NCBI GenBank assembly: GCA_963782985.1
Contig: CAWALU010000014.1
Span: 348,903-412,902 of the forward strand
Direction of reading: 5' to 3'
Length of the DNA stretch: 64,000 bases
Source: CAVSWT01 sp963782985
GTDB lineage: Bacteria > Bacteroidota > Ignavibacteria > Ignavibacteriales > Ignavibacteriaceae
Shown: in pieces, positions 44,715 through 53,221 of the stretch
Layout: the number at the start of each line of letters is the position of its first letter
Position numbering within the stretch: position 1 is the first letter of the stretch
Translations under genes and position numbers: made by a program
Notes under the pieces: model-generated
The model's input: only the letters and a program-made list of their open reading frames with translations
Told to the model about the DNA's origin: nothing
The model's database searches: none

Positions 44715-45989
44715 TTAATAATAATTCAAATTATTCCTTTCAGAAGTTTCTTCAACAACTAAAAGATTAAAAATATCTTCAGCATTACTTATGCTGTCAT
44801 CAACTTTAACTGAATAGACAGAAATTAAAGTCAAGATTTGTTTTAATAAATCATTATTTTTTACGGGCAAGTTATTTTTTATTCTTGCAATAATTCTGTT
44901 AAGCACATTTGCGTCGCCTTGAATTACAAGCACAATAACTTTATTCCCTAAAACGCAAATTTTATCTTTTTTCTCAATGGATAAACGAATTACATTTTGA
45001 AGCTGACTAATAGAAAGCAAACCTTTTTTCTCAGCAAGATTATCTAAACGAAAAGAAACAACAGTAAACTTTTGTCCTGTACTTTTAAATAATGCAATTT
45101 GATTGTTGAGTAATAATTTGAAATCATTTATAGAATACAAATTTAGAAAAGCTAAGTTATCATCAGTAAAATCAAAGTCAGTTAATCTTTTATATTTTGA
45201 TTCAGCTTCAAAAGGATTTGCTTCCGTCTCAGTGGCGTCAATAGCTGATTCTTTAGAATGGGAGGTTGTAATTCCTTTTTGCGGGACGATAAAATATTCC
45301 GATTTGAATTGTCCTTCAGTGTGTCCAATGTTTGGAGTAATTGTAACTTTGCCTTTTTGAAATTTGCCGGGCTTGCTGTCTTCTTTTTGAAGCGAAATAA
45401 TTCCCGTTGCAAATGCAGCCAGCTTATCAACAATTTTATTTGTATCGGGACTAACGGGTTCGCCTAAAATAAATAATGAAGTTATTCCCGCGTCTTCAAT
45501 TAGCTCCGTTGTATTTAAAAAAACATTTTCAAGAGTATTTAAATTTCTATAACCAATAAAGGGGGTCAGCTCATCAAAAACAATTTTAGAGGGTTTATAT
45601 TGATGAACAATTGCCGCAATGTCTTCCATATATTCAGCTAAAAATTCATCGTGATCATTTTCTTGATAAATTTCTGTCGGAGGCGAAACCCTAACTACTA
45701 TTATTAAATTTTGATTCATATAATTTTCTAAATCAAAATTAATTGAAGCGGCTTGAATCATTAAATCTTTGGGGCGCATTGTTGTGAAGAACAAACAAAT
45801 TTCATTATTACCCGCGCATTCTTTTGCATACTGTAATGAAATTAATGTTCTGCCCGATTTATGCGAACCAATTATAAGATAAGTTCCGCCGCTGTATAAT
45901 CCTCCCCAAGTATCATCAATAAAATTAATACCGGAAGGGATGAGTTGTATTTTTTTCTTCATTGCCCTATCAACATTGTGTGTTGCCAT
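44715..45989 (-). CDS. KaiC-like ATPase domain fused to a GGDEF-like domain
   Basis: 424 residues. Residues about 12-230 resemble the KaiC/RadA-type RecA fold: PSGINFIDDTWGGLYSGGTY, a P-loop GSHKSGRT (41-48) in which the usual Lys is Arg, FFTTMRPKDLMIQ, and the Walker B-like SKIVFDELTPF. Residues about 285-415 have the helix-strand pattern of a diguanylate-cyclase fold (FTVVSFRLDNLAEKKG, ICVLGNKVIVLVIQGD) without a GGDEF motif. Both sites look catalytically weakened, suggesting a sensor or scaffold. First gene of the operon, upstream of the exporter by 12 bases. An alternative start is the ATG at 45962 (MKKKIQL). Confidence 0.65.
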   Translation of the reverse strand: MATHNVDRAMKKKIQLIPSGINFIDDTWGGLYSGGTYLIIGSHKSGRTLISLQYAKECAGNNEICLFFTTMRPKDLMIQAASINFDLENYMNQNLIIVVRVSPPTEIYQENDHDEFLAEYMEDIAAIVHQYKPSKIVFDELTPFIGYRNLNTLENVFLNTTELIEDAGITSLFILGEPVSPDTNKIVDKLAAFATGIISLQKEDSKPGKFQKGKVTITPNIGHTEGQFKSEYFIVPQKGITTSHSKESAIDATETEANPFEAESKYKRLTDFDFTDDNLAFLNLYSINDFKLLLNNQIALFKSTGQKFTVVSFRLDNLAEKKGLLSISQLQNVIRLSIEKKDKICVLGNKVIVLVIQGDANVLNRIIARIKNNLPVKNNDLLKQILTLISVYSVKVDDSISNAEDIFNLLVVEETSERNNLNYY

Positions 45990-46360
45990 AAAAAGCCAAA
46001 ATTTATGCCGTTAAAAAAAATTTATTTTTAAGTGAGATATACATTTTTGATACACACTTTTAGAGACACTGCAATTATTTTGTATTTAAATGCGACAAAA
46101 CAATAAATCGTATTTCAACGAAAAGAAATTTATTTATGTGGTATCGAAGATAAATCCAAAATGGAAAATATTTTTAAGCGTCAATAATATAAATAATTAT
46201 TCCCAGCTTTAAATATCCAAAGCTAATTTTTGTAGAAGGATGATTTTAAAATGAAGACTTTTCGATTAGATATAGGTAAGATAAAATTGGCAGATTTAAT
46301 TTAGCTTACCCCATGAAATGATTTAATTTGAATTATGAATAGAAAAACAAAATTTTATTT
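45990..46360. other. non-coding gap upstream of the exopolysaccharide-like operon
   Basis: 371 AT-rich bases between the lipid hydroxylase stop and the KaiC-like start. It must contain the operon promoter. A possible 17-codon plus-strand ORF (46251-46304, with AGAAGG ahead of it) is too short to support. No inverted repeat, sigma-54 site or riboswitch was recognised. Confidence 0.4.
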
Positions 46361-46990
46361 TTATTCATCATCTTTAGCCGGAAAATCCGTGCCGATAATC
46401 TTATCCCACAAAGGCGAACTCACGCCAAATCCTTTATCGCTATCTTGAAAATGATGACGGATGTGATGCTTTTTTATCGCCAGCCAAAACTTGCTGTGCA
46501 TATTGTAATGATGAATTGCATAATGACTGAGATCATAAACCAAATAGCCGGCAATAAATCCTACAAAAAAAGGAGCTACGAAAATTCCACCCAAAATCAA
46601 ATCAAATAAATAATAAAATAACAGAGCAAGTGGTATGCTTACAGAAGGCGGCATAACCAATCTTTTTGAATCGCTGGGATAATCGTGATGTACTCCGTGA
46701 AAAATAAAATGAATTTTTTTTCCGAATTCAGATTTTGCACGAAAGTGAAATACGAACCGGTGCAATGTATATTCAGTTAAAGTCCAGACCACGCCTCCCA
46801 AAAATATTAAGGCGACTATATTTAGAAATCCAATATGAAAAGTGGCAATCGATCTATATAGAAAAAAAGCAATAACAGGTATATAAATATATAGAGGTAC
46901 GGTGAAATGAACTTTTGAAAGGGCTTCAAAAAAATCGCTTTCAAACATTCGAACAGTTTCGTCTTTGTTAGAAACAAAATTTTTTGCCAT
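46361..46990 (-). CDS. fatty acid hydroxylase superfamily protein (FA2H-like)
   Basis: 209 residues, four or five hydrophobic segments and the complete set of His clusters that bind a di-metal centre: LHRFVFH, FHGVHHDYP, HYAIHHYNMH and KKHHIRHHF. The arrangement resembles fatty-acid 2-hydroxylase/sphingolipid hydroxylase more than sterol C5 desaturases. Likely an O2-dependent hydroxylase of membrane lipid acyl chains. Stands alone; 371 bases of non-coding DNA separate it from the next gene. Confidence 0.88.
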   Translation of the reverse strand: MAKNFVSNKDETVRMFESDFFEALSKVHFTVPLYIYIPVIAFFLYRSIATFHIGFLNIVALIFLGGVVWTLTEYTLHRFVFHFRAKSEFGKKIHFIFHGVHHDYPSDSKRLVMPPSVSIPLALLFYYLFDLILGGIFVAPFFVGFIAGYLVYDLSHYAIHHYNMHSKFWLAIKKHHIRHHFQDSDKGFGVSSPLWDKIIGTDFPAKDDE

Positions 46991-47111
46991 GGAGCGCCTC
47001 TGCTATTTAAATTAAACTGTTAAGAAAAATTTCTAAAATTTTCATTGCAAAATTATAATTAAAACAATAATCATCAAGTGTTTATTTTCACAAGCAATGA
47101 TAAATTATAAT

Positions 47112-47498
47112 TTAATTTTTTTCTGCCAATGCTATAATATAATTATTAGGATCCATTAAATAAGCGGCGCGGTCGCCCCAATCGCGTATTTTAGCTTCAC
47201 TTAAAAATTTTGCATTTAATGAAAGCACGCGTTTTAAATAAGTTTCCAGGTCGTCCACAATTAAATATAATTCCGCTTTAATTTTATTTTCAGATGAATG
47301 GTTAGTTTCAACTTTATTCTCTAATAATTTTCTTATTCCTGATTCCGGCATCAATCCTAAAATTGAAGTTTCATTTAATTTAAACTCAGTCATTCCAGGC
47401 TCATCAATTATCGGTTTTTGATTTAATAATTTAGAATAAAACTCCGCGCTAATTTTTTGATTTTTAACGTAAAGAATATAATGAGATTTAATAATCAA
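47112..47498 (-). CDS. glyoxalase/VOC-superfamily protein
   Basis: 128 residues with the paired beta-alpha-beta-beta-beta pattern of the vicinal oxygen chelate fold: HYILYVKNQKISAEFYSKLL, then MTEFKLNETSILGLMPESG, and in the second half AELYLIVDDLETYLKRVLSL and DRAAYLMDPNNYIIALAE. Substrate unknown. The start on TTG (47496-47498) is uncertain, since no good ribosome binding site is visible. Confidence 0.8.
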   Translation of the reverse strand: MIIKSHYILYVKNQKISAEFYSKLLNQKPIIDEPGMTEFKLNETSILGLMPESGIRKLLENKVETNHSSENKIKAELYLIVDDLETYLKRVLSLNAKFLSEAKIRDWGDRAAYLMDPNNYIIALAEKN

Positions 47499-47652
47499 TT
47501 TGAATCATCAATTTAATTGCTGCCAAAAAGAATTTATTTTTTTAGAAAAAAGGATTTATAAATATTTATAACAGAATTGTCGAAATTTTCTTACGTCAAG
47601 TTACATTGCTTCATTCTATATTTAAAAATCTTACATAATAAAACTTACATAA

Positions 47653-47687
47653 AAAAAGCCTCAATCAGATTAAAATTGAAGCTTTTT
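47653..47687 (-). terminator. intrinsic terminator after tRNA-Met
   Basis: Minus-strand AAAAAGCTTCAAT pairs with ATTGAGGCTTTTT (one mismatch), followed by TTATG. Located four bases downstream of the tRNA-Met 3' end. Confidence 0.75.
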
Positions 47688-47690
47688 AAG

Positions 47691-47764
47691 TGGGCCCAGA
47701 TGGACTTGAACCACCGACCCTCTGATTATGAGTCAGATGCTCTAACCAACTGAGCTATGGGCCC
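47691..47764 (-). tRNA. tRNA-Met (CAT)
   Basis: Acceptor GGGCCCA/TGGGCCC, D-arm GCTC..GAGC, anticodon stem TCTGA/TCAGA around CTCATAA (anticodon CAT), T-arm GGTGG-TTCAAGT-CCATC, discriminator A. Fully paired first acceptor base pair (G1-C72) argues against the initiator. A CAT anticodon could also be the lysidine-modified Ile tRNA; elongator Met is the simpler reading. Confidence 0.88.
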
Positions 47765-47831
47765 TAAAAAATTGTTTGTAAAAATAATACTTATGGATAA
47801 TTAAAATCAACCTGATTATCAGATTTATAAT

Positions 47832-48590
47832 TTAGAAATATTTATAAACGTACTGAATAATTCCTGCTTTCTTATCATCGATATTGTATTTGGTCTCTTC
47901 AATTACGTTTCCTTTTTCATCGTACCTTAGCTCATATTTATAGACTAAATCATTATTGGCGTTATATGTATAAACAAAATTTTTCTTACCGTCATCGCTG
48001 TATTCGTATTCAATTTTATACTCCAAACCGCCATTGGAATCATACCAATTTTCCTCTGTTAAATTTCCTTCATCGTCGTAATCATATTCATAATATTTTT
48101 CTAAATTTCCTTTTAGATCGAAGCGGCTTGATTTTATTTTGTTTCCGTAATTATTGTATTCATAAGTATATTTTTTTTCTGTTTCACCTTTTGGCGAATG
48201 TTTAGATGTTTCAATTCGTTTACCTAATTTATCATACTTATAATCATAGCGCGATTCAACTTCACTATCTCTATTGTAAATTATTGTTTCTGCCGCGAGT
48301 CCATTTTTGTTATAGTTTACAGTTGAAATTTTTTCCCGGTTAATTAATTTTCCTTTTTTGTCATAGTCAAAACTTATCTTTTCAATAGACTTTATTTTAA
48401 GGGATTTAATGTAATCTACTTCAATTTTATCAAGATTCTTTACAACCTTTTCAGCTGGTTCTTTTCTTTCTACTTCTTTAGATGTTTTGCTTTTTTCTGT
48501 GTCAGTGACAGGAGAGCAATTGCTTAACAAGAGAGCAATAATAAAAATATTTAACGCTAAAAGTATTTTAAGTTTTAAAAAATGTTTCAT
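47832..48590 (-). CDS. lipoprotein with YD/RHS-like tyrosine repeats
   Basis: 252 residues. A lipoprotein signal (FIIALLLSNC) with the lipidated Cys near residue 26, then a Lys/Glu-rich segment, then six to seven repeats of about 25 residues with the pattern Y-[DN]-x-x-G-x-x-x-E-x-x-x-[YF] (for example YDKLGKRIETSKHSPKGE and YDDEGNLTEENWYDSNGG). The repeats resemble YD/MORN-like beta hairpins found in exported proteins. Function unknown. It follows the HIT gene by six bases, so cotranscription is likely. Confidence 0.75.
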   Translation of the reverse strand: MKHFLKLKILLALNIFIIALLLSNCSPVTDTEKSKTSKEVERKEPAEKVVKNLDKIEVDYIKSLKIKSIEKISFDYDKKGKLINREKISTVNYNKNGLAAETIIYNRDSEVESRYDYKYDKLGKRIETSKHSPKGETEKKYTYEYNNYGNKIKSSRFDLKGNLEKYYEYDYDDEGNLTEENWYDSNGGLEYKIEYEYSDDGKKNFVYTYNANNDLVYKYELRYDEKGNVIEETKYNIDDKKAGIIQYVYKYF

Positions 48591-48596
48591 TAATTT

Positions 48597-49112
48597 TTAT
48601 TTATTTTTTTGATTGTTCAATTCAGAAAAAGCTTGCAACAATTTTTTCTTCGTAACAATTAGGTCTTGAGAAATTACTTTTACATCTCCCAATACGGGCA
48701 TAAAATTAGTATCCCCGTTCCACCTCGGCACAATATGAAAATGAATATGCTCGTGTATACCGGCGCCGCTTACTTTTCCCAAATTTGCGCCGACGTTGAA
48801 TCCCTCCGGATTATAAATTTTTTTTAACGCTGAAGCAGCCAATTGAAGCTGGGTCATAATTTCATAATTTTCTTCCATACTAAATGTGATGAAGTCATCA
48901 GTATGACGATAAGGAACGATCATTAAATGTCCATTATTGTATGGAAATAAATTTAAGACAGTAAAAGTTAAATCGCCCTTATCAACTATTAAATTATTTT
49001 CATCATCGGCAGAATTATTAATCATACTGCAAAAAATACATTCGTCATCTTTAATTTTATTTTTGAACGAATCGATATATTGAGACCGCCAGGGGGACCA
49101 AAGTTTTTCCAT
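48597..49112 (-). CDS. HIT-family nucleotide hydrolase/transferase
   Basis: 171 residues. Histidine-triad motif HEHIHFHIVPRW near residue 110, and a CIFC pair near residue 25 that with later residues would bind zinc, as in AP4A-phosphorylase-like HIT proteins. Begins MEKLWSPWRSQYI, typical of this subgroup. Probably hydrolyses dinucleoside polyphosphates. It starts after the terminator of the EF-G paralogue, and the lipoprotein gene follows. Confidence 0.92.
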   Translation of the reverse strand: MEKLWSPWRSQYIDSFKNKIKDDECIFCSMINNSADDENNLIVDKGDLTFTVLNLFPYNNGHLMIVPYRHTDDFITFSMEENYEIMTQLQLAASALKKIYNPEGFNVGANLGKVSGAGIHEHIHFHIVPRWNGDTNFMPVLGDVKVISQDLIVTKKKLLQAFSELNNQKNK

Positions 49113-49131
49113 TTTACCTCTACAAATAAAA

Positions 49132-49154
49132 AAGGCGGTATGATTAACCGCCCT
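49132..49154 (-). terminator. intrinsic terminator after EF-G paralogue
   Basis: Minus-strand AAGGGCGGT/ACCGCCTT stem followed by TTTTATTTG; 21 bases after the stop codon and 20 bases before the HIT start. Confidence 0.8.
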
Positions 49155-49175
49155 TTAATTAAATTTATTTTTTTT

Positions 49176-51269
49176 CTAATGCCCTTCTTCTCTTGACTTT
49201 TGATACTCAGCGACAATTTTTTGCTCAACATCTTTCGGCACTTCTTCATAATGTGAAAAATTTCGTTTATGAACTCCTCTTCCTGCGGTTAAGCTTCTTA
49301 ATTGAGAAGAATATTTATACAACTCCGATAATGGAATCTGGGCTTTAATTATTTGAAAATGCCCATCCGAATCCATACCTAAAATTTTACCTCTTCTGCT
49401 GGAAATATCTCCCATAACATCGCCCATATATTCTTCGGGAACGGTAACTTCAATATCATAAATTGGTTCAAGTAAAACCGGTTTGCATTCCTGAAATCCT
49501 TTTCTAAATCCCTGCGATGCAGCCAGCTTAAAAGACATTTCATCAGAATCAACATTATGATATGAGCCGTCAAATAAAGTTACTCTTATATCTACAACTT
49601 GATTACCTGATAGCACGCCTTTCAGCATAGCGTCAACAACGCCCTTTTCAACTGCTGGAATAAATCTGCCTGGCACAACGCCGCCTACAATTGCGTCAAC
49701 AAATTCAAATCCTTTTCCTCTTGGCAGCGGTTCCATTTTAAAATGAACATGACCATATTGCCCTCTTCCACCGGATTGTTTTTTATGTTTGTATTCAATG
49801 TCTTCGGCTTTTCCTTTTATAGTTTCGCGGTATGGAATTTTCGGTTCAACTAAATCAACATCTACGTTATATCTTTCCTTCAATCTTTTTACTGCCAGGG
49901 ATAGCTGAAGTTCGCCCTGACCCGAAATAATAGTTTGGGAAAGTTCAGGATCAAACCTAACATTGAACGATGGGTCTTCTTCATGAAGAGTATGAAGACC
50001 GGAACCTATTTTGTCCTCATCGCCTTTTGCTTTAGGAATAATAGCTCCTCTAATAACTGGCTCCGGAAAATCAATAGGATTTATTATTACTGATAAGTTT
50101 TTTGAAGCCAAAGTATTATTTGTATGAGTGTCTTTTAATTTAACTACTGCGCCCAAATCGCCGGCGCTTAATTTACTAACGTCTGTTCTGTTATGTCCAT
50201 TTAAAATTGATAGCTGGGAAAGTCTTTCCGATTTATTATTGTTTGAATTTAATAAATCGAGCCCGGCAGAAACGGTTCCCGAATAAACTTTGAAAAGAGA
50301 AAGTTCGCCCACATGCTGTTCGGAAATTATTTTAAATATAAATATTACCGGCTCGCCATCGGGATCCGGATTAATTTTAATTTTATTTTCTTTACCGGAT
50401 AAAACCGCTTCCACGCCGCCTCTATCTTTCGGCGAAGGGAAATATTCAGACGCAAAATCTAGAAAGTTATTTACTCCAACAGCCTTGGTCGAAGAGACCG
50501 CAAAGACCGGCGTAAAACTTCTTTTTATTAAAGCCTGTCTTAAACCGTTTTGCAATTCCTCATCAGACAAGCTTCCATTTTCAAAATAGTTATTCATCAA
50601 TTCTTCAGTAGTCTCGGCAATTTTTTCAATAAGAACTGTTCTATAATTATCTGCTTGTTCTTTTAACTCAGCAGGTATTTCTATTTCGGTTACTTTTTTG
50701 CTTCCCGGTTCGTCATATTGATATGCTTTCATTTTAAGAACATCGACAACAGAATTAAAATTTACTCCTTCAGCTACGGGAAATGTAATTATAACAGCCC
50801 CTGCTGTAAGCCTTTCTTTAGCTTTTTCAAAAGTTTCGTTAAAAGCAGAGTGTTCGTTATCAACTTTATTAATAATTATAGCGGAAGGCAATCCGAATTC
50901 ATCAACAAACTTTCCGCTTGTTTCTGAGCCGACTTCAACTCCTTCAGCGGATTTTAATACCATTACAGCGGTGTCGCATACCTTCATCGACGCTTTAACT
51001 TCGCCAATAAAATCGGAATAACCGGGGGTATCTATTATGTTAATTTTTTTATTATTCCATTCTAAGTGAAGAAGCGAAGTTGAGATTGAGATTTGTTTTT
51101 CTATTTCGTTGGGCGAATAATCTGAGATTGTGTTTCCTTCAGCCACGGCGCCGATTCTGTTAATTTCTCCGGCAGTAAAAAGCATTATTTCCGATAGTGA
51201 AGTTTTACCGCTGCCACCGTGACCGATAAACGCAATATTGCGAATCGATCCTGCGTCATATTCTTTCAA
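49176..51269 (-). CDS. elongation factor G-like GTPase (EF-G paralogue)
   Basis: 697 residues, all five EF-G domains. G1 is GHGGSGKT (16-23) instead of the canonical AHIDAGKT-type loop, G2/G3 contain NIIDTPGYSDF, and G4 is IINKVD. The later domains include VDVDLVEPKIPYRETIKG and GRGQYGHVHFKMEPLPRGKG, RRGKILGMDS. The altered P-loop is typical of the EF-G2-like branch found beside a normal fusA in many bacteria; the role (translation under stress or ribosome recycling) is not established. It starts on TTG at 51267-51269 with a strong AAGGAGG seven bases upstream. Confidence 0.9.
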   Translation of the reverse strand: MKEYDAGSIRNIAFIGHGGSGKTSLSEIMLFTAGEINRIGAVAEGNTISDYSPNEIEKQISISTSLLHLEWNNKKINIIDTPGYSDFIGEVKASMKVCDTAVMVLKSAEGVEVGSETSGKFVDEFGLPSAIIINKVDNEHSAFNETFEKAKERLTAGAVIITFPVAEGVNFNSVVDVLKMKAYQYDEPGSKKVTEIEIPAELKEQADNYRTVLIEKIAETTEELMNNYFENGSLSDEELQNGLRQALIKRSFTPVFAVSSTKAVGVNNFLDFASEYFPSPKDRGGVEAVLSGKENKIKINPDPDGEPVIFIFKIISEQHVGELSLFKVYSGTVSAGLDLLNSNNNKSERLSQLSILNGHNRTDVSKLSAGDLGAVVKLKDTHTNNTLASKNLSVIINPIDFPEPVIRGAIIPKAKGDEDKIGSGLHTLHEEDPSFNVRFDPELSQTIISGQGELQLSLAVKRLKERYNVDVDLVEPKIPYRETIKGKAEDIEYKHKKQSGGRGQYGHVHFKMEPLPRGKGFEFVDAIVGGVVPGRFIPAVEKGVVDAMLKGVLSGNQVVDIRVTLFDGSYHNVDSDEMSFKLAASQGFRKGFQECKPVLLEPIYDIEVTVPEEYMGDVMGDISSRRGKILGMDSDGHFQIIKAQIPLSELYKYSSQLRSLTAGRGVHKRNFSHYEEVPKDVEQKIVAEYQKSREEGH

Positions 51270-51328
51270 GGGATTTCCTCCTTAACTCCAAGGCGAGTAA
51301 TTTTATTTTTGTTAAATAATTATGATTT

Positions 51329-51715
51329 TTATCTTTTTGTGTAGGCATTCCAAAAAGTGTTTACCCCATTAGCAACCGCGGAAAAGTTTTTAACAAGCTG
51401 CATGGCAGGCTGTTCAATCCCCTTCCTAATTTTTTCTTCTGTATTTATAATTTTATCAACGCTATCCCGAACGTTGTAAAAAATTTCTTTTGAAACATCC
51501 AATTGATCGGTAGCTTTATCGGCAATGTTTTTTAATTTTTCACTAAGCTCTTTTGTAGATCTTATAGCCGGCTTTATTTCATTGGATAATCCTTTTATAT
51601 CATCCTGCATTTCTTTAATTGATTTTGTTATAGTGTGAAGATAAAAAATTAAAGCAATACATAAGGCGCTGGCGGCAGATAGCAGAATGATATAAAAGAT
51701 AGTTTCAGTTTCCAT
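51329..51715 (-). CDS. small membrane protein, DUF948-like
   Basis: 128 residues: one N-terminal membrane helix (IFYIILLSAASALCIALIFY), then a long amphipathic coiled-coil region (SIKEMQDDIKGLSNEIKPAI, STKELSEKLKNIADKATDQL) as in DUF948 proteins. No enzymatic motif. It follows the YtxH-like gene by 18 bases, a frequent partner in Bacteroidota and Firmicutes, so the two are probably envelope-stress or shape-related, though that is not shown. Confidence 0.7.
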   Translation of the reverse strand: METETIFYIILLSAASALCIALIFYLHTITKSIKEMQDDIKGLSNEIKPAIRSTKELSEKLKNIADKATDQLDVSKEIFYNVRDSVDKIINTEEKIRKGIEQPAMQLVKNFSAVANGVNTFWNAYTKR

Positions 51716-51733
51716 AATAGATATTAATTTTAT

Positions 51734-52150
51734 TTAAGATTTTTTTGTCTCTTTGTATGCATCAACTCCGGCTTTGAAAGCGGTTTTAATATTTGTTCTT
51801 TCTTCTTCAACAAAATCTTTACCGGTAGATATCGCGGAATTAGTTTTCCCTTTAGCGTCGTTAAAAATTTTTTCAGCGTCTTTTAATAAATCATCTGATT
51901 TAGTTTTAGCGTCCGATATTATTTTATCGCTTCTTTTTTTACCTTCATTTATTAATTCTTTAGCTTTATCTCTTGCGTCGGCAATGTACCTATCAGCCTC
52001 GTCTAAATAATTATCTGTTTTAGATTTAATATCATAGCGCAATTCTTTACCGCTTTTAGGGGCATACAATAAAGCCATAATAGCTCCAATAGCTCCGCCG
52101 GCAAGTAATCCTACAAATAAACCTTTACCTATATTATTTTCGTTTGACAT
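51734..52150 (-). CDS. YtxH-domain protein
   Basis: 138 residues with the YtxH signature: a glycine-rich membrane helix (GLFVGLLAGGAIGAIMALLY, then APKSGKELR), followed by an acidic/basic helical tail with repeated Asp-Ala-Lys units (DARDKAKELINEGKKRSDKI). Probably a peripheral or single-pass membrane stress protein. Gene pair with the DUF948-like gene downstream. Confidence 0.9.
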   Translation of the reverse strand: MSNENNIGKGLFVGLLAGGAIGAIMALLYAPKSGKELRYDIKSKTDNYLDEADRYIADARDKAKELINEGKKRSDKIISDAKTKSDDLLKDAEKIFNDAKGKTNSAISTGKDFVEEERTNIKTAFKAGVDAYKETKKS

Positions 52151-52258
52151 ATTAACTCCTTTAATTAGTATTATTTAGTTGGAATCGAATATAACAACAG
52201 CCTTTTTGAAAATCAAGAAAATCAATTTACGTGTGAACTTTAGCAAGCTAAGAACGCC

Positions 52259-53221
52259 CTACTTTGTGATTGCAGTATCAACCGTAATTTTTCCAAATCG
52301 TTTTTGATAAAATGTTACGCTGATTATTCCTACAAGAACGGCAAACCAAAGCGTAACTAGCCGTATAATAAACGTAGAAGCCACGGCTATATTTTTGGAA
52401 TAACCTTTTTGAATTAATAAAAATGTTAATGAGCCTTCTGTTGCGCCTAAGCCGCCGGGCAGCATTGTAACTGCGCCCACAATAATTGCAAATGCATAGC
52501 TGAATGACGACCAGGAAAAACTAACGTCCGCGCCAAAATTAAGTAGAATTATATGATATCCCAAACACTCAAACGACCACGATGCTAAACTTAAAAGCGT
52601 CATATAAAATAAAGGAAGCGGGCGAAGCATCTGATACGAGCTTTCATAAGCGTTATGAATGCTTATTAAATGTTTTTTTAAAAATGCATTTTTCTCAAAA
52701 AATTTTAGGATGGGGAACATAATTTTTTTACTGCTTAACATTATTAATAATAAGATAAGCAATACAGAAAATATTAAAACAATATTTCTGCCGTAATTAA
52801 AAGCGTAAGCTCCCGCAAGCGCTATCATCATTACCGATATTGAATCCGTTATTCGCTCCACAAAAATTATAGGAGCGGTTTTGCTAATTGGCACATTCGA
52901 GATTTCTTTTATTAAATATGATTTCAAAATTTCTCCCATTTTCCCCGGAGTTACGCTCATAATTAATCCGGACATAAATACAGAAAAGGAATCAATTTTT
53001 TTTATTTTGATTTTTAGAAGGTTTAAATAGTAATCCCATTTTAAAAATCTTAAAAAATAATTTATAAGTGAAAGCAAAAGCAAAAGCGGCAGCAGCATCC
53101 AGTTAAACTTTTGCAATGAATCTGCGACATCATTATAATCAGCATAGATAGTAAAGAGCAGATAAATCAACACGCCAATGGCGAGTGAAATTAAAATTTT
53201 CTTTTTTATTTTTTTTAGCAA
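52259..53221 (-). CDS. lysylphosphatidylglycerol-synthase/UPF0104-type membrane protein
   Basis: 320 residues, about eight membrane segments, including LLPLLLLLSLINYFLRFLKW, SGLIMSVTPGKMGEILKSYL and VGAVTMLPGGLGATEGSLTF. The two glycine-rich motifs TPGKMGE and PGGLGATEG mark the MprF N-terminal/AglD-like (UPF0104, flippase-like) family, which flips or synthesises lipids. No MprF synthase domain is present. It begins directly after maf, on TTG at 53219-53221, which is unproven. Operon with spoIID and maf. Confidence 0.85.
   Translation of the reverse strand: MLKKIKKKILISLAIGVLIYLLFTIYADYNDVADSLQKFNWMLLPLLLLLSLINYFLRFLKWDYYLNLLKIKIKKIDSFSVFMSGLIMSVTPGKMGEILKSYLIKEISNVPISKTAPIIFVERITDSISVMMIALAGAYAFNYGRNIVLIFSVLLILLLIMLSSKKIMFPILKFFEKNAFLKKHLISIHNAYESSYQMLRPLPLFYMTLLSLASWSFECLGYHIILLNFGADVSFSWSSFSYAFAIIVGAVTMLPGGLGATEGSLTFLLIQKGYSKNIAVASTFIIRLVTLWFAVLVGIISVTFYQKRFGKITVDTAITK

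Noticed and set aside
46251..46304. 17-codon plus-strand ORF with AGAAGG upstream
   Set aside because: Too short, no similarity and no context; AT-rich DNA yields such ORFs by chance.
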